The notes: generated by a model from the letters alone, not told the origin. A stretch of DNA of 64,000 bases from Microcyclospora pomicola (GCA_002786065.1 NHNY01000009.1:186001-250000); one strand, 5' to 3'. Shown: positions 31,591 through 44,837, counted from the stretch's first letter. A program made the numbers and translations.

Positions 31591-33011
31591 TCAATCGTCA
31601 CCGTCCTGGTTTTTGTTGATGTTGAGGCCGTGGATGTCACTAGTAAGGGTAAAAGTGCAAGTCAGTATACTGCGGGCCGAGAATGTGGGGGCGATACTGG
31701 AGAGTGCGCAACTTACTCGTGCAACTTCAACAACGTGCCCTCGCCTCCCTTCTCAAGATCGATGCCGTACGCGTAGAAATTACCTTCGTTGGTAGCTACC
31801 ATGACGTGCGGTGCATGACTCGCCATCGCCACGACGCATTTTACCGGCATTCCGCTCTGCCCTCGCGGAATCCGTACCCATGCGAAGTCGCGCTGAGGCT
31901 CCCACATCTCGGTCACAGAAGTAGGAAGATAAGAGGAAGCTCGGGTCATGAATGAGCCACCTACGTTCTGCGAGGTGCGTCGTACTAAAGACATAAGTCC
32001 TGGTGGACGGGGTTGACGAGAGGATGGAATTCGTGACTGAGAAGTCGGGTCATCGGCGGGGAAATTTGAGTTGGAAAGCGGCTCGGAATTGGTTGGCGAG
32101 TCACTATCATCGCGATCGTGGCCGGAGAACGAGGACAGACGTGGTGAGGTCGGCGGCGAGATGGCTTGAGCTCCAGCCGCATTCGTGGAGGAGTTTCGGC
32201 GGTGGCCAGAATTGGTAGACGGCGGAGCGAGCTTGAACACGTGTACGGTCTCCGTCGCGGAGGAAACACAGAGTAACGTCGAGGTAGCGTTGAAGCTCAT
32301 ACAATAGATGCGCGCAGGCATACTACCTCTCCGGAACTGAAACAGCTTCTTCCCATCTGGTATTGAGAAGATACGAATGACCGTGCCCTTCTCGGATGAT
32401 GTAGCGAGTAGGGTCCCGTTGCCATTGATAGCAAGGCAGGAGACAGGCGTTTGATGCGCTTGTATGACTGTGACTTCCTCCATCTTGTTTAGGTCGTACA
32501 ATAGCACATCTCCGCTAATCGTTTCCTTGGACACAGGCCTCGGAACGTGCGATGGTTGTGATTGAGGATTTGGTGGAGACTTTTGACAATGCGGGATCGC
32601 GAGGTAGTTGTTTTCTGAGCTAGGCGATAATGCGCAAATGCCAGCAGGGTTCAAGGGTGTCGGTTGTTGATGTAACAAATGCATATTGCCGATGTCGTAG
32701 ATGAAGGTGAGTTCTTCGATGATGACCACCAGTCGCTTCCGGTTCATTTTGACGGCAACGACCATGCCGTGAAAGCTGAGCTCGCATATTGTAGACTGCC
32801 GTCGAGTGTTGACGATGCGTAGCAACCTTGGTGTCAAGATCAGAGCGACAAGCGATGTAGAGAACAGCGGCTCAACGAGAGTAATGTCTTCCTCATACGA
32901 GTGACTCGACAGCTCGAAAGGGTCGGTGTTCCATAGTCGAAGGCCTCGTGTCGTTGCAACAGCCAGGAGGGAGTGGTCCTGATTGAAGGTGAGGAAGTTC
33001 AAGCCCGCCAT
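31591..33011 (-). CDS. ATG18: PROPPIN autophagy protein Atg18
   Basis: Exons 33011-31717 and 31639-31591, 77-bp GT-AG intron (31716-31640), 447 residues. Atg18 is a seven-bladed beta-propeller that binds PI3P and PI(3,5)P2 at the phagophore and vacuole. There it works with Atg2 in membrane expansion and in vacuole fission. The phosphoinositide-binding FRRG motif is intact (LFQFRRGSMPARIY). A long Ser-rich insertion (about 270-370) lies in the blade 6/7 loop. The last exon replaces a premature stop with the acidic tail ending NKNQDGDD. The start at MAGLNFLTFNQDH is chosen by family similarity; a longer in-frame N-terminus exists but lacks the typical sequence. Divergent from PPM2. Confidence 0.93.
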
Positions 33012-33645
33012 GTTACTTTTTCTCGTTGCTGCTCTCTGGCAACGGCGCTCTTGGTTCAACCTGGCCTTCAGCCCCAGCTTCCCATGAGTTGAGAGAATAT
33101 GTTGTGCCCAGCCGTCCCAGCTCTTTCCTCGTTATCATCCAATAGTGTTGTGAGGTGCTCAGATCTCAGACTCGAGCCCTTGCATCAGTCGAGGAATTAT
33201 GTTTGTGTTACCACGACTAGAGACCTTTGCGAACAGCTTGAAGATGTGACGTTAGAGTGGAGAAGGCCCGAGCCGGCGACATAGGGACACTAAATCTAGC
33301 TCATTTTGTATTCAACCCCACCCGCAGCAGAATCAGATAATAGCATGAGAGTTCACAGGATCCGCTCCGCTGGTGGGGGCCTTCGATGACCGGGCGACAT
33401 CGATACCAGGAATCCGTGTCATATATGTACATACTTTTCACTTTGATATTTGGGTAGCAGCCTCCAGTCTCTCCTGCGGAACATCACTCTGGGCGAAGGC
33501 TTCTCCACGGCATCGTATTTGATGTTCGAGCAGCAACTCCGCCTCATTCTTGGCCCCCAACCCCGTTGTTCAGCTCGTGTTCTCGAATTTCGCCTACACC
33601 GCTTGAGCTGGTAGGATCCGCCGCCCAGTGTGGCCCATATCCAAG
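33012..33645. other. Divergent promoter region ATG18 / PPM2
   Basis: A 634-bp 5' region shared by the two genes. No additional gene was recognised. Confidence 0.5.
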
Positions 33646-36600
33646 ATGACAACACCAGGCGTGTCACAGGAGTACAATGGTAATGTGACCGATGGCAATC
33701 ATGTACTACCCACGGGAATGCCTGCTGCTGAGCAGCCCGCAACTTCCAATGGACCTTCTCGGGAGCAAGACAAAACTTTACGGGACGCTTTCATCATGGA
33801 TACGAACAACAGCAGTATCGTCTCCAAGCGATCGGTCGAGAAGCTCTACTACAGCAGAGATCCTGAGTTCTTCCGCCACTTCGTCAGCAAATTCAAGCGT
33901 CGATCGCCCCTGATCAATCGAGGATACTGGCTACGGATGAAGGCGGTGGAGCACACGGTCACTCGCTTCTTGGCTGAAAAGACAGCGAAGCGGAAAGTGA
34001 TCATTAATTTGGGCTGTGGATAGTATGTCGCCATGTCTATGATGTAGAGGATGATCGAGACTAACCCTCACAAGTGATCCACTGCCGTTTTTGTTCCTCG
34101 CAAAACATCCTGAGCTTTGCCCCAATGCGACGTTCGTCGATGTTGATTATCCCGTACTGATGCAGAGCAAGATTGGGATCATTGACACTACCGAGCAGCT
34201 TTACAATCTTCTGCCTAGGTTCACCGCCACGGGGAATGAAACTGGTCTGCTTGGATCTAGTGATCCGTATGTGGCCGTTGGTTGTGACCTACATGATCTT
34301 GATTCTCTGAGGATAATCTTACAGGATCACCTTCGGATACAGGATCCCTCAGTGGCCATGCTCTTCGTGTCGGAAGTTGCGACTGCATATATGCCATTCG
34401 CCGCGTCGCAAGCCTTGTTCACATGGGCCGGAAGCCACGATGATGTTCGGTTCTGTCTTTTGGAGCAGCATCTGCCAGATGGATTTGATCATCCTTTTGC
34501 ACGCACTATGATGGCGCACTTCGAAAAGTTGCGCACTCCACTACGGGCCATTGGGACCATGGACGACATGAAGAAACGTTTCACAGATGCCGCGTGGCCA
34601 GAGAATGGTGTTGACATACGATCCTTGTGGGAGCTTTGGTCAGATCCCACCTTTCTCACGGCAGAGCAGCGAAGATCCTTGGACAAGGTCGAGCCGTTTG
34701 ACGAGTGGGAAGAATTCGCATTATTCTCGTCGCATTACTTCCTACTCTACGCAGAGCGGAAGACAGACTTGGAATACTCACATCGGAACAGAATCTCGGT
34801 CGTGGGTCATTCCGGACGAACCTCCATGGTGAATAGCCCAGCCAGTATGCCTGGCTCACCGCGCCAATCTGACATTCCAATGGAGCACCCACTGCAAGCT
34901 CCTGAACTGCCAGGTTCACATGTCTCAAGGAGGTACGCCGCAGTCGTCCCTGCCACTTCGGAGATATCAGAAGGTGAAGCCGTGGGCTTGCTTGGAGGAA
35001 TGGGTGTGCAAGAACGACAGAACGACTGTGATACGTACTCACGAACAGAAGACCTGCTACCCATTGAGGGACCACCGATACGGGTGGGCATCATGTGCCA
35101 TACCGTGACTCGACTCGGTGGAACTTCGAATTGCCTGATGGCTGGAGGCCGCACATCACCGGACAAAGCTACCGCAGAGTGCTGGATCAGACAAGATGGC
35201 ATGTGGCGGCGAGCTCAGAATCTACCAGAAGGCCGTTACCGGCACTCAGCTGTACCTTTGAGGTTACCGACCGAACCGCGACCTGCACACACCTGCCTCA
35301 TCTTCGGTGGCAGAACCGGCGATGGCCATGTCCTCGATGAGTGGCTCTTATGGATGGGTGGCGAGTGGAGAACGATCCACGTCATGGGAGAGGCGCCGCC
35401 TGCACGTTTCGGAGCTGCAATGATCACAGATGCTCGCGAAGGTGTTTCAGGAGTCTTGGTAGGAGGCATGACGAGTGCAGGTCGTGTGCTCAATGACTTC
35501 TGGCATTGGAGTCTGGAAAGTGATATGTCGCTGTACTGCCGCAACCTCAGTGCACGCGCAATGTCGGTCCTCAAGACGAATGCGTCAATTCTTGGACGGT
35601 TCGGCGCCCAGATGGTGCGATCTAATAGTGGCATTTTGATGGTGGGCGGCATCTGTGGCGGGCGTATGCTCACCAGTAAAGACGAAATCCTCAACATGAA
35701 GACTCTACGATCACATCCAATTGCTGGGAAACGACCATTGTTCATTGGTTGCTCAGTCACAGATGTTGATGGAGGATTGATTGTGCTGGGTGGGGGAGCG
35801 ACGTGCTTTTCCTTTGGCAGTTTCTGGAATCGGCCATCAATACTCACAGACGACCCGGAAGCCTCACTCAAATGCGGATGGAGCTTGTTGACGACTCAAC
35901 GACCTAGTACCGCCCAACGACAAACCGACATCGTGGAACAGAACCTACAAAGCTTAGCGATAGGCCAAACCATGCAACAGCCTGCGCAATTTCAGTCAGT
36001 CGAGCTTCGACTCCCAGACCCAAACCAGGTTCCTCGCGCCAATCTTCTAGAGGGCTTCGAGTTTGAGCAGTACCTCGAAGCGGGCAAACCGACCATCTTC
36101 ACGGATGGCGATATCGGACCTTGCTGTGGTGCGTGGAATGAGGTCTACCTCAAGGAAGCCATTGGTGCCGATCGCAAGGTCGTGGTACATGCTTCTCCAA
36201 GTGGCCAGATGGACTTCCAGACCAAGAACTTCGACTACGTGACCCAAGACTTCGGAACCTTCATCGATGGGGTGCAAAGAGGGGAAAAGCTTTACCTCCG
36301 GTCCCTATCGCAAGATGCGCCAGCAGATCGTCCTACCAACCTCGCGGACGACTACCCTGAAATTGCTGCTGACTTCGAACTCCCCGGCGAACTCGTCTAT
36401 GTGGTCGAAAACCTGCACAGCTCGCCGCTTCGCATTTCAGGCCCTGTCACCATGTGGCTCCATTACGACGTCATGGCAAATGTGCTCTGTCAAGTCCGTG
36501 GCCGCAAGCGTGTATTGCTGTATCCGCCCTCGGATGTCAGCTGGCTGGGGTTTGCGCCAGGAGCATCGAGCTCGAGCCTGGACGTCTTCAACGCTCCCAA

Positions 36601-36976
36601 CGAGGCCACTCGCCGCGCTCTTGTCAACACGCATCCGCATGAAGCGATCCTTCAACCAGGTGACATTCTCTTCATCCCGCCTATGTGGGTACACACCGCC
36701 GCGCCAACCGATGGCATGAGCGTTGCGGTGAACATCTTCTTCCGCAGTCTGCAAAATAACAGCTATGCGGCAGGACGAGACGTCTACGGCAATAGGGACT
36801 TGGCAGCATACGAGCGCGGCCGCAAGGACATCGCCCGCATCATCCGGTCGTTTGAAGACCTACCTGCCGATGTGAGTGGGTTCTATCTCGAGAGGTTGGG
36901 CAACGAGCTGTTGGAGCAGGCGAAGCAGATCAGTCATAGCGCTACTTTGCATAGCGTGTACGTAGAGTTGTCGTGA
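33646..36976 (+). CDS. PPM2: tRNA wybutosine-synthesising protein 4 (Ppm2/Tyw4) with Kelch and JmjC domains
   Basis: Exons 33646-34022 and 34075-36976, 52-bp GT-AG intron, 1092 residues. The enzyme methylates and methoxycarbonylates the wybutosine precursor at position 37 of tRNA-Phe using S-adenosylmethionine. The N-terminal leucine-carboxyl-methyltransferase-type domain (1-~360) has the SAM motif VIINLGCG-YDPLPFLFL. The intron splits this motif exactly, so the join is well supported. A Kelch-like propeller follows (about 465-715; repeated LMAGGR, LIFGGR, VLVGGM, LMVGGI). A C-terminal JmjC domain (about 830-1040) has MWLHYDVMANVL (His and Asp ligands) and MWVHTAAP (second His). The three-part layout is typical of fungal Ppm2. 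Two starts are possible; 33646 is the first ATG. Confidence 0.95.
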
Positions 36977-38681
36977 GAGCAGAGGCATGTTTGATGCTAT
37001 GTAAGCAGTGATCTTAGTTGACGATTGGCGGACCCGGCATTAGCAAGGTTTGCTTTGCATTCATTGGATATTTTTCAGTCCAAAGGAGAGCGTGTTTGTC
37101 CAATCCATTCCGCTTATCGCTTACCCCACATTTACATGCTACATCCTGGTCCCGCCTCCGACATGGCTTCCTTGGTAGAAAGCGCTTACGGCTTGGTATA
37201 CGATCGAAACTGCGAACAAAGCGCTCACGGCAGAAGTGAGTAGCTGCTTGGACATCAGAATCTCCACAAAGACAGCTCACCTGGGTAGAAATGAAACCCA
37301 GGACTTTGATACCTATTCTGGAAGACGACAGCGCTACAGATCGTGCGTGCAGAGTTCCGCCCACTACGTGTCAGTCCTAAAAGTCGCAAGTAGCTTACGC
37401 AATTCCCGGCACCCGTCTAGCGCGACCCAAGCTTGGGGTCTCGAATCCGCTCGGCGAGCTGAGCATGGCGTGGCGGATCCTGCAGGCCTGAGACTTGGCA
37501 TGTCGCTGGTTTCTTAGCAGTGGCGGTGCGTTGCCAGGACTTCAAGATAGCATATGTCGTATGCATGGCTCCCTGGGTCGTCCAGGGAGGTATCGAGACA
37601 AGATAAACGTCTCGAGCAGGCACTGATGAGCAGCGTGTTCCAATGCGTTGTCATGTACCTTGGTCGGTCGTGGAACCGTCGATACGCATCTGGAAGGTGA
37701 GACTTGCATGCCGTGTTGGTCGGCGAGTAGCTATTCGTTACCCGGTCCCGCACCCTCGCCTCTGACCCTGCAGTGCTGCCGGGTTGGACTCCAGGCGGAC
37801 ACCCCGCAGATGCGCTTTGTATGGCCTGGCCGGGTCACTTGCCGGCCGCACCTGGCTACTGTAGCTAGGCTCCTGTGCTCTTGGGACCGGTAGTGGTTCT
37901 TGCATCGTCGATGTCTCAAGAGTGGACATGGGCTGTACTGGAGTCGGTCGGCGCCGTGCTGCAGGCTGGGATTGTTGGCCAGGATGGTCAATACCCGAGT
38001 GTTTCTGGTACCACTCCGTAATTTGGGCGGATTCTTGTCCTTCCCCCAAGACAAGTTAGCAAGAGGTGTGTTATTGCACCAGCGATATAGCGGTCGTGCA
38101 ATATGATATCAGACGTGACGAGTGTCGTGGAAGTTAGTGTTAGCGGAACTCCAACAATCGGAAGTCTCGGGGACGCCAGGCTAGACCCGCTTGTGGCTTA
38201 GCGAGGCGCGGATGGTGTTGAGGCGGGGAAAGAAAGGTCGACCTGGACTAGACTAGCGCCCATGTGCGCTCGCTAGCGCGGGCTGAGGGTGGAGTGGAGT
38301 CGGCGAGCATCTTATCTTTTGTTGAACTTCACTCACATTCCTGCCTTTACCCTCCTCTACTCGTTTCATTTTCTTATACCAATTCCAGGATCTCAACATC
38401 CAGAAGCGCCCTGTGTATTCGTATCCGCGATTTTGTCCAAATCGACACCTTGAATCTCAACTGCTGGGGCCATTGATAAGGAATTGGCCGGCTTAGATCA
38501 CCCCGCTATCGTAAACATACTGGGAACTACAACACCTCATTGCCTATACTACTTGTGCATCCTGCTGCTGGACACCGACTGTTGTTCCGCGCGTGAGAGA
38601 TACACACTTCGGGATTGAGTGTCTGGAATTGACTGTGGCACTATCACCACCATTCCTCACCGAGCAATTGCTCTGTTTGCA
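36977..38681. other. 1.7-kb intergenic region upstream of PPS1
   Basis: The right part (38320-38400) is a CT-rich leader/promoter for PPS1. The rest shows only short overlapping frames on both strands without domains. No RNA gene or element was recognised. Confidence 0.5.
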
Positions 38682-40955
38682 ATGGCGACGGTCTGTGCAC
38701 CTGAGCGGCCGACTACCTCATTGCAAGAGCTGTCCAAATTGAACACATCTCCAGTCGTCCCGAACAAACACATCCCGTTCTGTTCTCCAGGACCCCTGCC
38801 GACCCTTCAGCAGCTGGTCACGCCTCCAGCGTCGCCGCCATCACCAGAGACCGAGCCGGAGTCCATCTCGTTGCTCTTCCCTCCCAGTGATTTCAAGCGT
38901 CTCCAGAATGCACCTCCTATCTATGCGATCTCTGCAGAAGAGCTGTCTGATGCAGTGGAACACATAGCCTCGCAACCACTCCCAGCCCCGAACCAGGTCT
39001 TTCCATGGAAGCACGGTTTGCATGCAGAGAACCAATTGCAGCTCACTTTCTTCACGGCGAGAAAGAGAACTTTGCGTCGCACGCCGAAATGTATCCGTGG
39101 GTTGACGATCGTCAAGGCCGGAGGAGACTTGTCACATAGCAAGCTCAAGGGTGCGATTGCGCCGGAGGAGATATTGACATCAGTGCTTGTGAGCGGCGAG
39201 CAAGGGAGCATAGATCAAAAGGTGGCCGAGTTCGTGGATATCGATCCCAAGGAAGGATTCAGCGTGCGAAACTTCCAAATACAGACCTGTAAGATGGCGA
39301 CCGTCAGTGATATTGTAGTGTATGGAGACTGCATGACACCCAGGAAAGAAGTCCTCCACCTTGCACAACAAATCGCAAGGGCGCAAAGTGCGTGGCAGGC
39401 AAAAACAGAAGGAAGCGCGTTCCAGGATCGTTCGTTCAATACTTTTGTCCTTTCTGGTGGGTTTGATTTGCGGCTTGCCTTCCGCACAATTCCATACGCT
39501 GATACCTTGCAGATGATTATACAGTAGTCGAAACCGACCACCTCGATTTGGTCGCTTTAGATTCGGAAGGATGCATTTCTGAACACGTCGTGGACTTCTT
39601 CCACTGGGAGCGTCTAGAAATGTGTTCCATGTCCGCAGCAACAGAGATTGCGCATAATGTCTGGCTAGGCCCAACACCGGATCCGGTACTCGGTCTTGAT
39701 CACGAGTCATACGATCTGATGATCGAAGCGAACGATCTGGCGCAAATGCCTGATCTTGAGGCGTTCAACGTACTAGAGGAAGTTCTGGGGAATCAGAGTT
39801 TTGATTCTACTCCACTGGCGTTGCCGCAGCTTGAGTTCCCCGGTTCTGGCGCCATCATGCCACCCACCTGGTCGCACTCGGAAGTGGATGGATTACTGAC
39901 GACATGTGAATGGATCTACCGTCAATCGCACGGCTTGCCGACAAGAAACAAGCGTAGGGACAGTAAGCTCTCCATGGGTGGCGAGGTCGACTCGGATGGA
40001 GATGTCGTCATGCGCTCAGACAGTACATCTCGTGGCCGAAAAATGCTCATCCACTGCACTGATGGCTATACCGAGTCCTCGCTTCTTGCTTTAGCATACT
40101 ACATGTATGCCGAATGCGTGCCGGTCCATGATGCTTGGATTGGGATGCATATGGAGAAGAGGCGCAACTTCTTCGCATATGGTTCTGATGTTGCATTGCT
40201 CCGCGCAATTCAACCACGCTTGTTGCAGGCATCACCAAAGCATAATGGTGACCTGCAACAATTGTGTCCTACCTCTCCCGAATGGCTAAATAAATTGGAC
40301 GGAAGCCTTCCCAGTCGTGTAATGGACTACATGTACCTAGGTAACCTGGCACATGCGAACAATCCAGGTTTGCTTCGAGAGCTGGGTATCGGCCAGATCT
40401 TGAGTGTCGGGGAGCCCATCACATGGAACAAAGATGGTCCGGAGGCCTGGCCAGTAGAACAGCTCTGCTTTGTGGACAAAGTGCAAGATAACGGTGTCGA
40501 TCCACTAACTGGAGAGTTCGATCGTTGTTTAGAGTTTATCAGTAAGTTGAATTGACTATACCAAGAGTGCGGGTGTTGATATTTTACGGCAGAAAACGGC
40601 CGAAAGAAAGGCACCGCAACGCTCGTTCATTGCCGCGTCGGTGTATCAAGATCCGCCACCATTTGCATCGCCGAAGTCATGCAAGAGCTAGGTCTCTGCT
40701 TTCCTCGCGCGTACTGCTTTGTGCGGGCCAGACGATTGAACGTCATCATTCAACCTCATCTCCGCTTCACGTACGTTTCGGTGGACCCCCAACCGTCCAG
40801 CCACTCAGCTGACATGATATCTTCGCAGTTACGAACTCCTCAAATGGGAGGAGTTTCAGTGCCAAAAGCGCGGCCAGCCAATCCGGCGAGCCCTCGAGTG
40901 GGCTTCGATCGCGCGCGAGATTGCAGCAATGAACAAGCCATATTCACGACAGTGA
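38682..40955 (+). CDS. PPS1: Dual-specificity protein phosphatase Pps1
   Basis: Exons 38682-39456, 39513-40541, 40593-40770 and 40829-40955; introns of 56, 51 and 58 bp; 702 residues. Pps1 is a dual-specificity (Tyr/Ser/Thr) phosphatase linked to DNA replication and cell-cycle control in yeast. The C-terminal catalytic domain has the full CX5R signature VHCRVGVSRSAT (Cys about 615) and an upstream YMYLGNLAHANN start block. An N-terminal phosphatase-like domain near residue 440 reads IHCTDGYTESS. It keeps the Cys but has Glu where the catalytic Arg should be. The catalytic signature and the end (NKPYSRQ) are only assembled by splicing exons 2-4. The N-terminal third is Pro/Ser-rich. Confidence 0.93.
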
Positions 40956-41626
40956 GCTTGTGCGCTTGACTCTCGATTCTTGGCGACGGCTGGGCTTTTC
41001 CTCCGACCCTCGCATCTTCTCCTGGGACACGGATCTAATGATGTGACGATTTACCTTTACAACGGATTATGTGTGATGTTTTATGTGTGATATGATTTGG
41101 AAGTACAAGTTCAGGGTGGCGTTTGCGGGGAAGGCGCGAGATGCGATATGAACTGGACCGGTCTCCTCGTTTCCAGAGACACCTTGGAGCTTGTCCCACG
41201 AACGTTGTCTTATTTCGTTGTTGACGCTTGTCACCAACTACGCCGGACAAAAGAACACCTGCCACTTCCTTGCTTGTTCTCAAGATACTAGTTTTCTGCG
41301 TGCGGAACGGCTGCGACTGATGTTCTGCTACTACGCTTGGAAGAACATGGACTGGTCTCGAGCGGGACTGCGACTTGAAAGAGCGTTATGTACGTGTAGC
41401 AGGTTCACGAATGATTGTTTCTTTGTTTCGATTGCTACGTCTTTCTTGCCAACTCTGTAGGAACATCTCATTCATGCGAGGTCAGCCATTCTCTTGTTCT
41501 TCCTGGTATCATCCTTGGTCTTGGACCATCAGTGCTGGCAGTACGATTCAGCTGCCCTTGGCCAAGTGAGCTGTCGACTGCTATGGTCCGTGAGAGCAAT
41601 CGACTCGTCGGAGCTCAGCGCGCTTT
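40956..41626. other. Convergent intergenic region (PPS1 / HET-NLR gene)
   Basis: A 671-bp region with both 3' UTRs. Several open frames occur here but show no domain. Confidence 0.5.
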
Positions 41627-44600
41627 TTACATCTTCGATGCCTTTCGGTGTTTATGCCCACCAGGGGAAATTCGGCGTGTCTTTCTCGTCGCCCGTCGCC
41701 TTCTTTGCACAACGTGATTCACTGCCTGTGCCAGCGGTTTCATTTCTTCCTCTGCAATTTTGTCCTCAACCCGACCAAGCGTCCCCAATAATATTAGCGT
41801 GTCCGGATGCGTCGGACCAAGCACAGTCACGAACAACCGAGAGCATTCTTTGGCCAATGTCAGAGCCTCCGGCATGCGGTTCTGTTCGTAGTAATTCACC
41901 ATGAGGTTATTCATGCACGTCAGCGTGTATGGATGTTCAGGTCCCAGAACCGTCTTCGTGGTCTCCAACACCTTAACCTGCAGATCTTCCGCCTCTTCCC
42001 GCCGTCCTTGTTTCACATACGTTACTGCCAGATGGGTCATATTGCTGAGCGTGGCCGAGTGTGTTGGTTCAAGCACCTTCGCCGTTGTCTTCATCGCATT
42101 CAGTTCTAGCTCCTCCGCCTCCTTCAGTCGTCCCTGACCTTTATAGACTAATGCCAGATTAATCATGGACGCCAGATAATTCGGATGCTCCGGTGGCAAC
42201 TCTGTCATGCGCACTTCCATCACTTCTAGCGATAGTTCTTCGGCCTGCTCCCATCTTTCTTGCATGGAGTATGTCCTTGCTAGGTCGTGCGTAGACGACA
42301 TTGTGGCCCAATGAGTTGGCCCATACAATTCCTTGTGTGCCCCTAGAACCTCTAGTTGTATCGCTTCCGCCTCCTTCCACTGGCCACGAAGGTAATGTAT
42401 AAACGCCATACGCTTCATGCTTAGAAGCGTGTCTGTATGCTTTGGCCCAAGCAATGTCGTGTATGTCCGCATCACCTTGGTCTGTAGTTCCTCCGCGTCT
42501 AACCACAGACCACGTTCTCTATAGACCTCAGCTAACTCCCCCGCGCTCGCTAAGGTAGCTACATTATCTTCCCCAGCCAATTCCGTCCTTGTGCGTAGGG
42601 ACGTCTCAGCATAGTCTTGCGCGGCAAGAAAATTGCCTCGATCCATCTGATACTTCGCCATCCTCCTCAGGATTTCTGCCCACAGCAGAGACAACTCTCT
42701 TCCATCTAGCTGTGAATCTCTTGCAGATTGAACGTGTGGAGCCAGCATTTGGCAGATCTGCCAATGCTCATGGTTACCCTCGGGGACCACATCGTAGAGC
42801 CGTTTCACGTATTTCTGCTGGAACTCTCCCATCTCCTGTCGATCTCGAAGCCACCATTGAGTTGCATCCTGCACCAGTCGATGGATTCCCCAACTCGCGG
42901 AGTCCACACTAGCAGAGATGAAGGAGAAGTTCTCGAGCATCTCAATGTCATCATGGAATGTGGCCTCGTCGTGTCCAAACTCAGGCGCCTGAACTTCCTC
43001 GCCGCCCCCATTCTCACTAGCGCCATGGAGCAAGAAATGCGGAATCGCCTGCCTGTCACAAAAGCTCATAAAGGCTAACAAGTCGGCTGCTGATCTTCGC
43101 GACTTACGGATATATTCAAAGGAGATCTGCCATGTGTTTATGATCGAACTGCTCTCATCTCGTTCCTGCTTCGGCACAGTTCCATGCTGACGCAGCAGAC
43201 TTGTCCTTGCATTTCGACTAGTCTCGAGCTCTGCCAGATAGCTCTTGATCGTGTATCTTCTTTTCTGCTTTATAAATGACGCTGCTTGGGACAGTGCAAG
43301 TGGCATGAAGTCAAGGGCGCTGGCCAGTCGTGCGCCACAGTCGTCCTTATATAGAGGTCCTAGTTTGTTCTGCAGCAGTATCTTTGCACTCTCCGTGTCC
43401 ATGGGTAGCACGTCCACCACGTCGTCTTCTGATACAAATTTCAATGCCTCATTCCTGTTGCGAGTAGTTATGATGTACGATCCGTGATCGCATGTTGGGA
43501 AATAGTCGACACGACGCTTCGTACTCATCGCATCATTGTCCACAGCCGGTACTTCGAGGAGAAAATCCGCAGCATCTGCGTTGTCGAAGACTACTACCCA
43601 ACGTCTCTTGGGATTGGAGAGCCAGTTCTGCATGAGCTGCAGCGTATTGTTCTTGGCGTCCTGCCGACCTGGTAATCTGATCTGATCTGCGACATCGCGT
43701 ATGCTTTCGTCGAATCGAGTAGTTTTGCTCGCAAAGATCCACAAGATCCAGATACTTGCATCATTCTTCCTTAAGTGACGTACATGGCTGAGGGCGATCT
43801 GTGTTTTCCTACTATGGAGTCAGCCATGGGAATAAATTGCATGTCCAACCACATCTACTTGCCCGACTCCACCTAAGCCGACCAGAGCCACCTAGGATTG
43901 TGGTCTAGCAGATCGCGCATGTAGTCGGTTCAACACGTCCTGACGTTCAACAAAGTTTAGTTCGCCTCGAGGCAAGATAGTGGATGCCGGATCTGATGTC
44001 GCTTCTAAGCGTGTTCATGCATATCAGCTGACGTAAGTACGATATGAGTCGGAATCTATACTCAAACCGACCTTCAAAGTTCGTGGTGGCGCCATGATCT
44101 CTTCTTCTTATTGCTTCTTTCAGCCGCACTTCGGCGTTGCGCCTTCCTTCGCCATAGTTGGCACCGGGAATGACGCCGAAGATGCCAAACAGCGCGTAGA
44201 CCATGTCCTCCTCTTTGAGAGTGTGCCTGCCCTCCATCCAGATCATTTTCTCGCTAAAACTGAGCTCAGTGCTGTTGCCAAAGTCCTGCAGCACAGCTTG
44301 TGGAATGCGTGTCACCTCAGAGAGAAGCGACTCAAGGCTAGGGCCTGATTCTATACTTTCGCCAAGATGCTCTACTAGGCCCTTATCTCCGATAACCTGC
44401 CAATCATTCGTTAAGAACACTACAGTCATCGATGCGACCAGCTCTTGGAGCGTCCAGCCACGAGTGAACCAAACACTCCTTTGCAGTTCACCTAGATCTG
44501 AAGGATGTTCAACATCTGGTAAGTAGGCAAAGCAGATCCTTGCGTTTTTGTACCAATCGAACATCCGGTTGACACCCTCGCTGAGCTCCGCAGTACTGTC

Positions 44601-44837
44601 CTGATTGATACAGCAGCTGTCGATCCAGATCCATTCGACATCGGACAGATGCTCTTTCACATATCGTGCAAAACCGCACACTTTGGGATATGTCGTGTAG
44701 GACAGCTCGCTACCCCAGCGCTCGATGTCTGCTAGTCTTGCTTCCGACTTGGACCATCGATGCGAGAGAATCGCATACTGTGGAGGGTCGGCTTCGAAAT
44801 GCTCGAACTTGAATGTATGCACGTGAAGCAGTCGCAT
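41627..44837 (-). CDS. HET-NB-ARC-TPR protein (fungal NLR, heterokaryon-incompatibility type)
   Basis: Exons 44837-44072, 44004-43863 and 43808-41627; 1030 codons with stop. Such proteins are STAND ATPases that trigger fungal cell death or non-self responses. The N-terminal HET domain (1-~255) has QYAILSHRW, WIWIDSCCINQD, and WFTRGWTLQELVAS. The P-loop is VALVGLGG-VGKTQIAL. It is rebuilt only by removing a 54-bp GC-AG intron (43862-43809, donor GCAAGT). NB-ARC continues through RRWVVVFDNADAADFLL (Walker B), GSYIITTRNR and LPMDTESAKILL. The C-terminal ~450 residues are six or more kinesin-light-chain-type TPRs. An in-frame TAG lies at 43894-43892. It is either a nonsense mutation or the end of a cryptic 45-bp intron (43936-43892). 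The gene is therefore possibly inactive. Confidence 0.8.

Noticed and set aside
36977-38681. Possible transposon remnant in a long intergenic gap
   Set aside because: No terminal repeats, target-site duplication or transposase-like translation found by eye.
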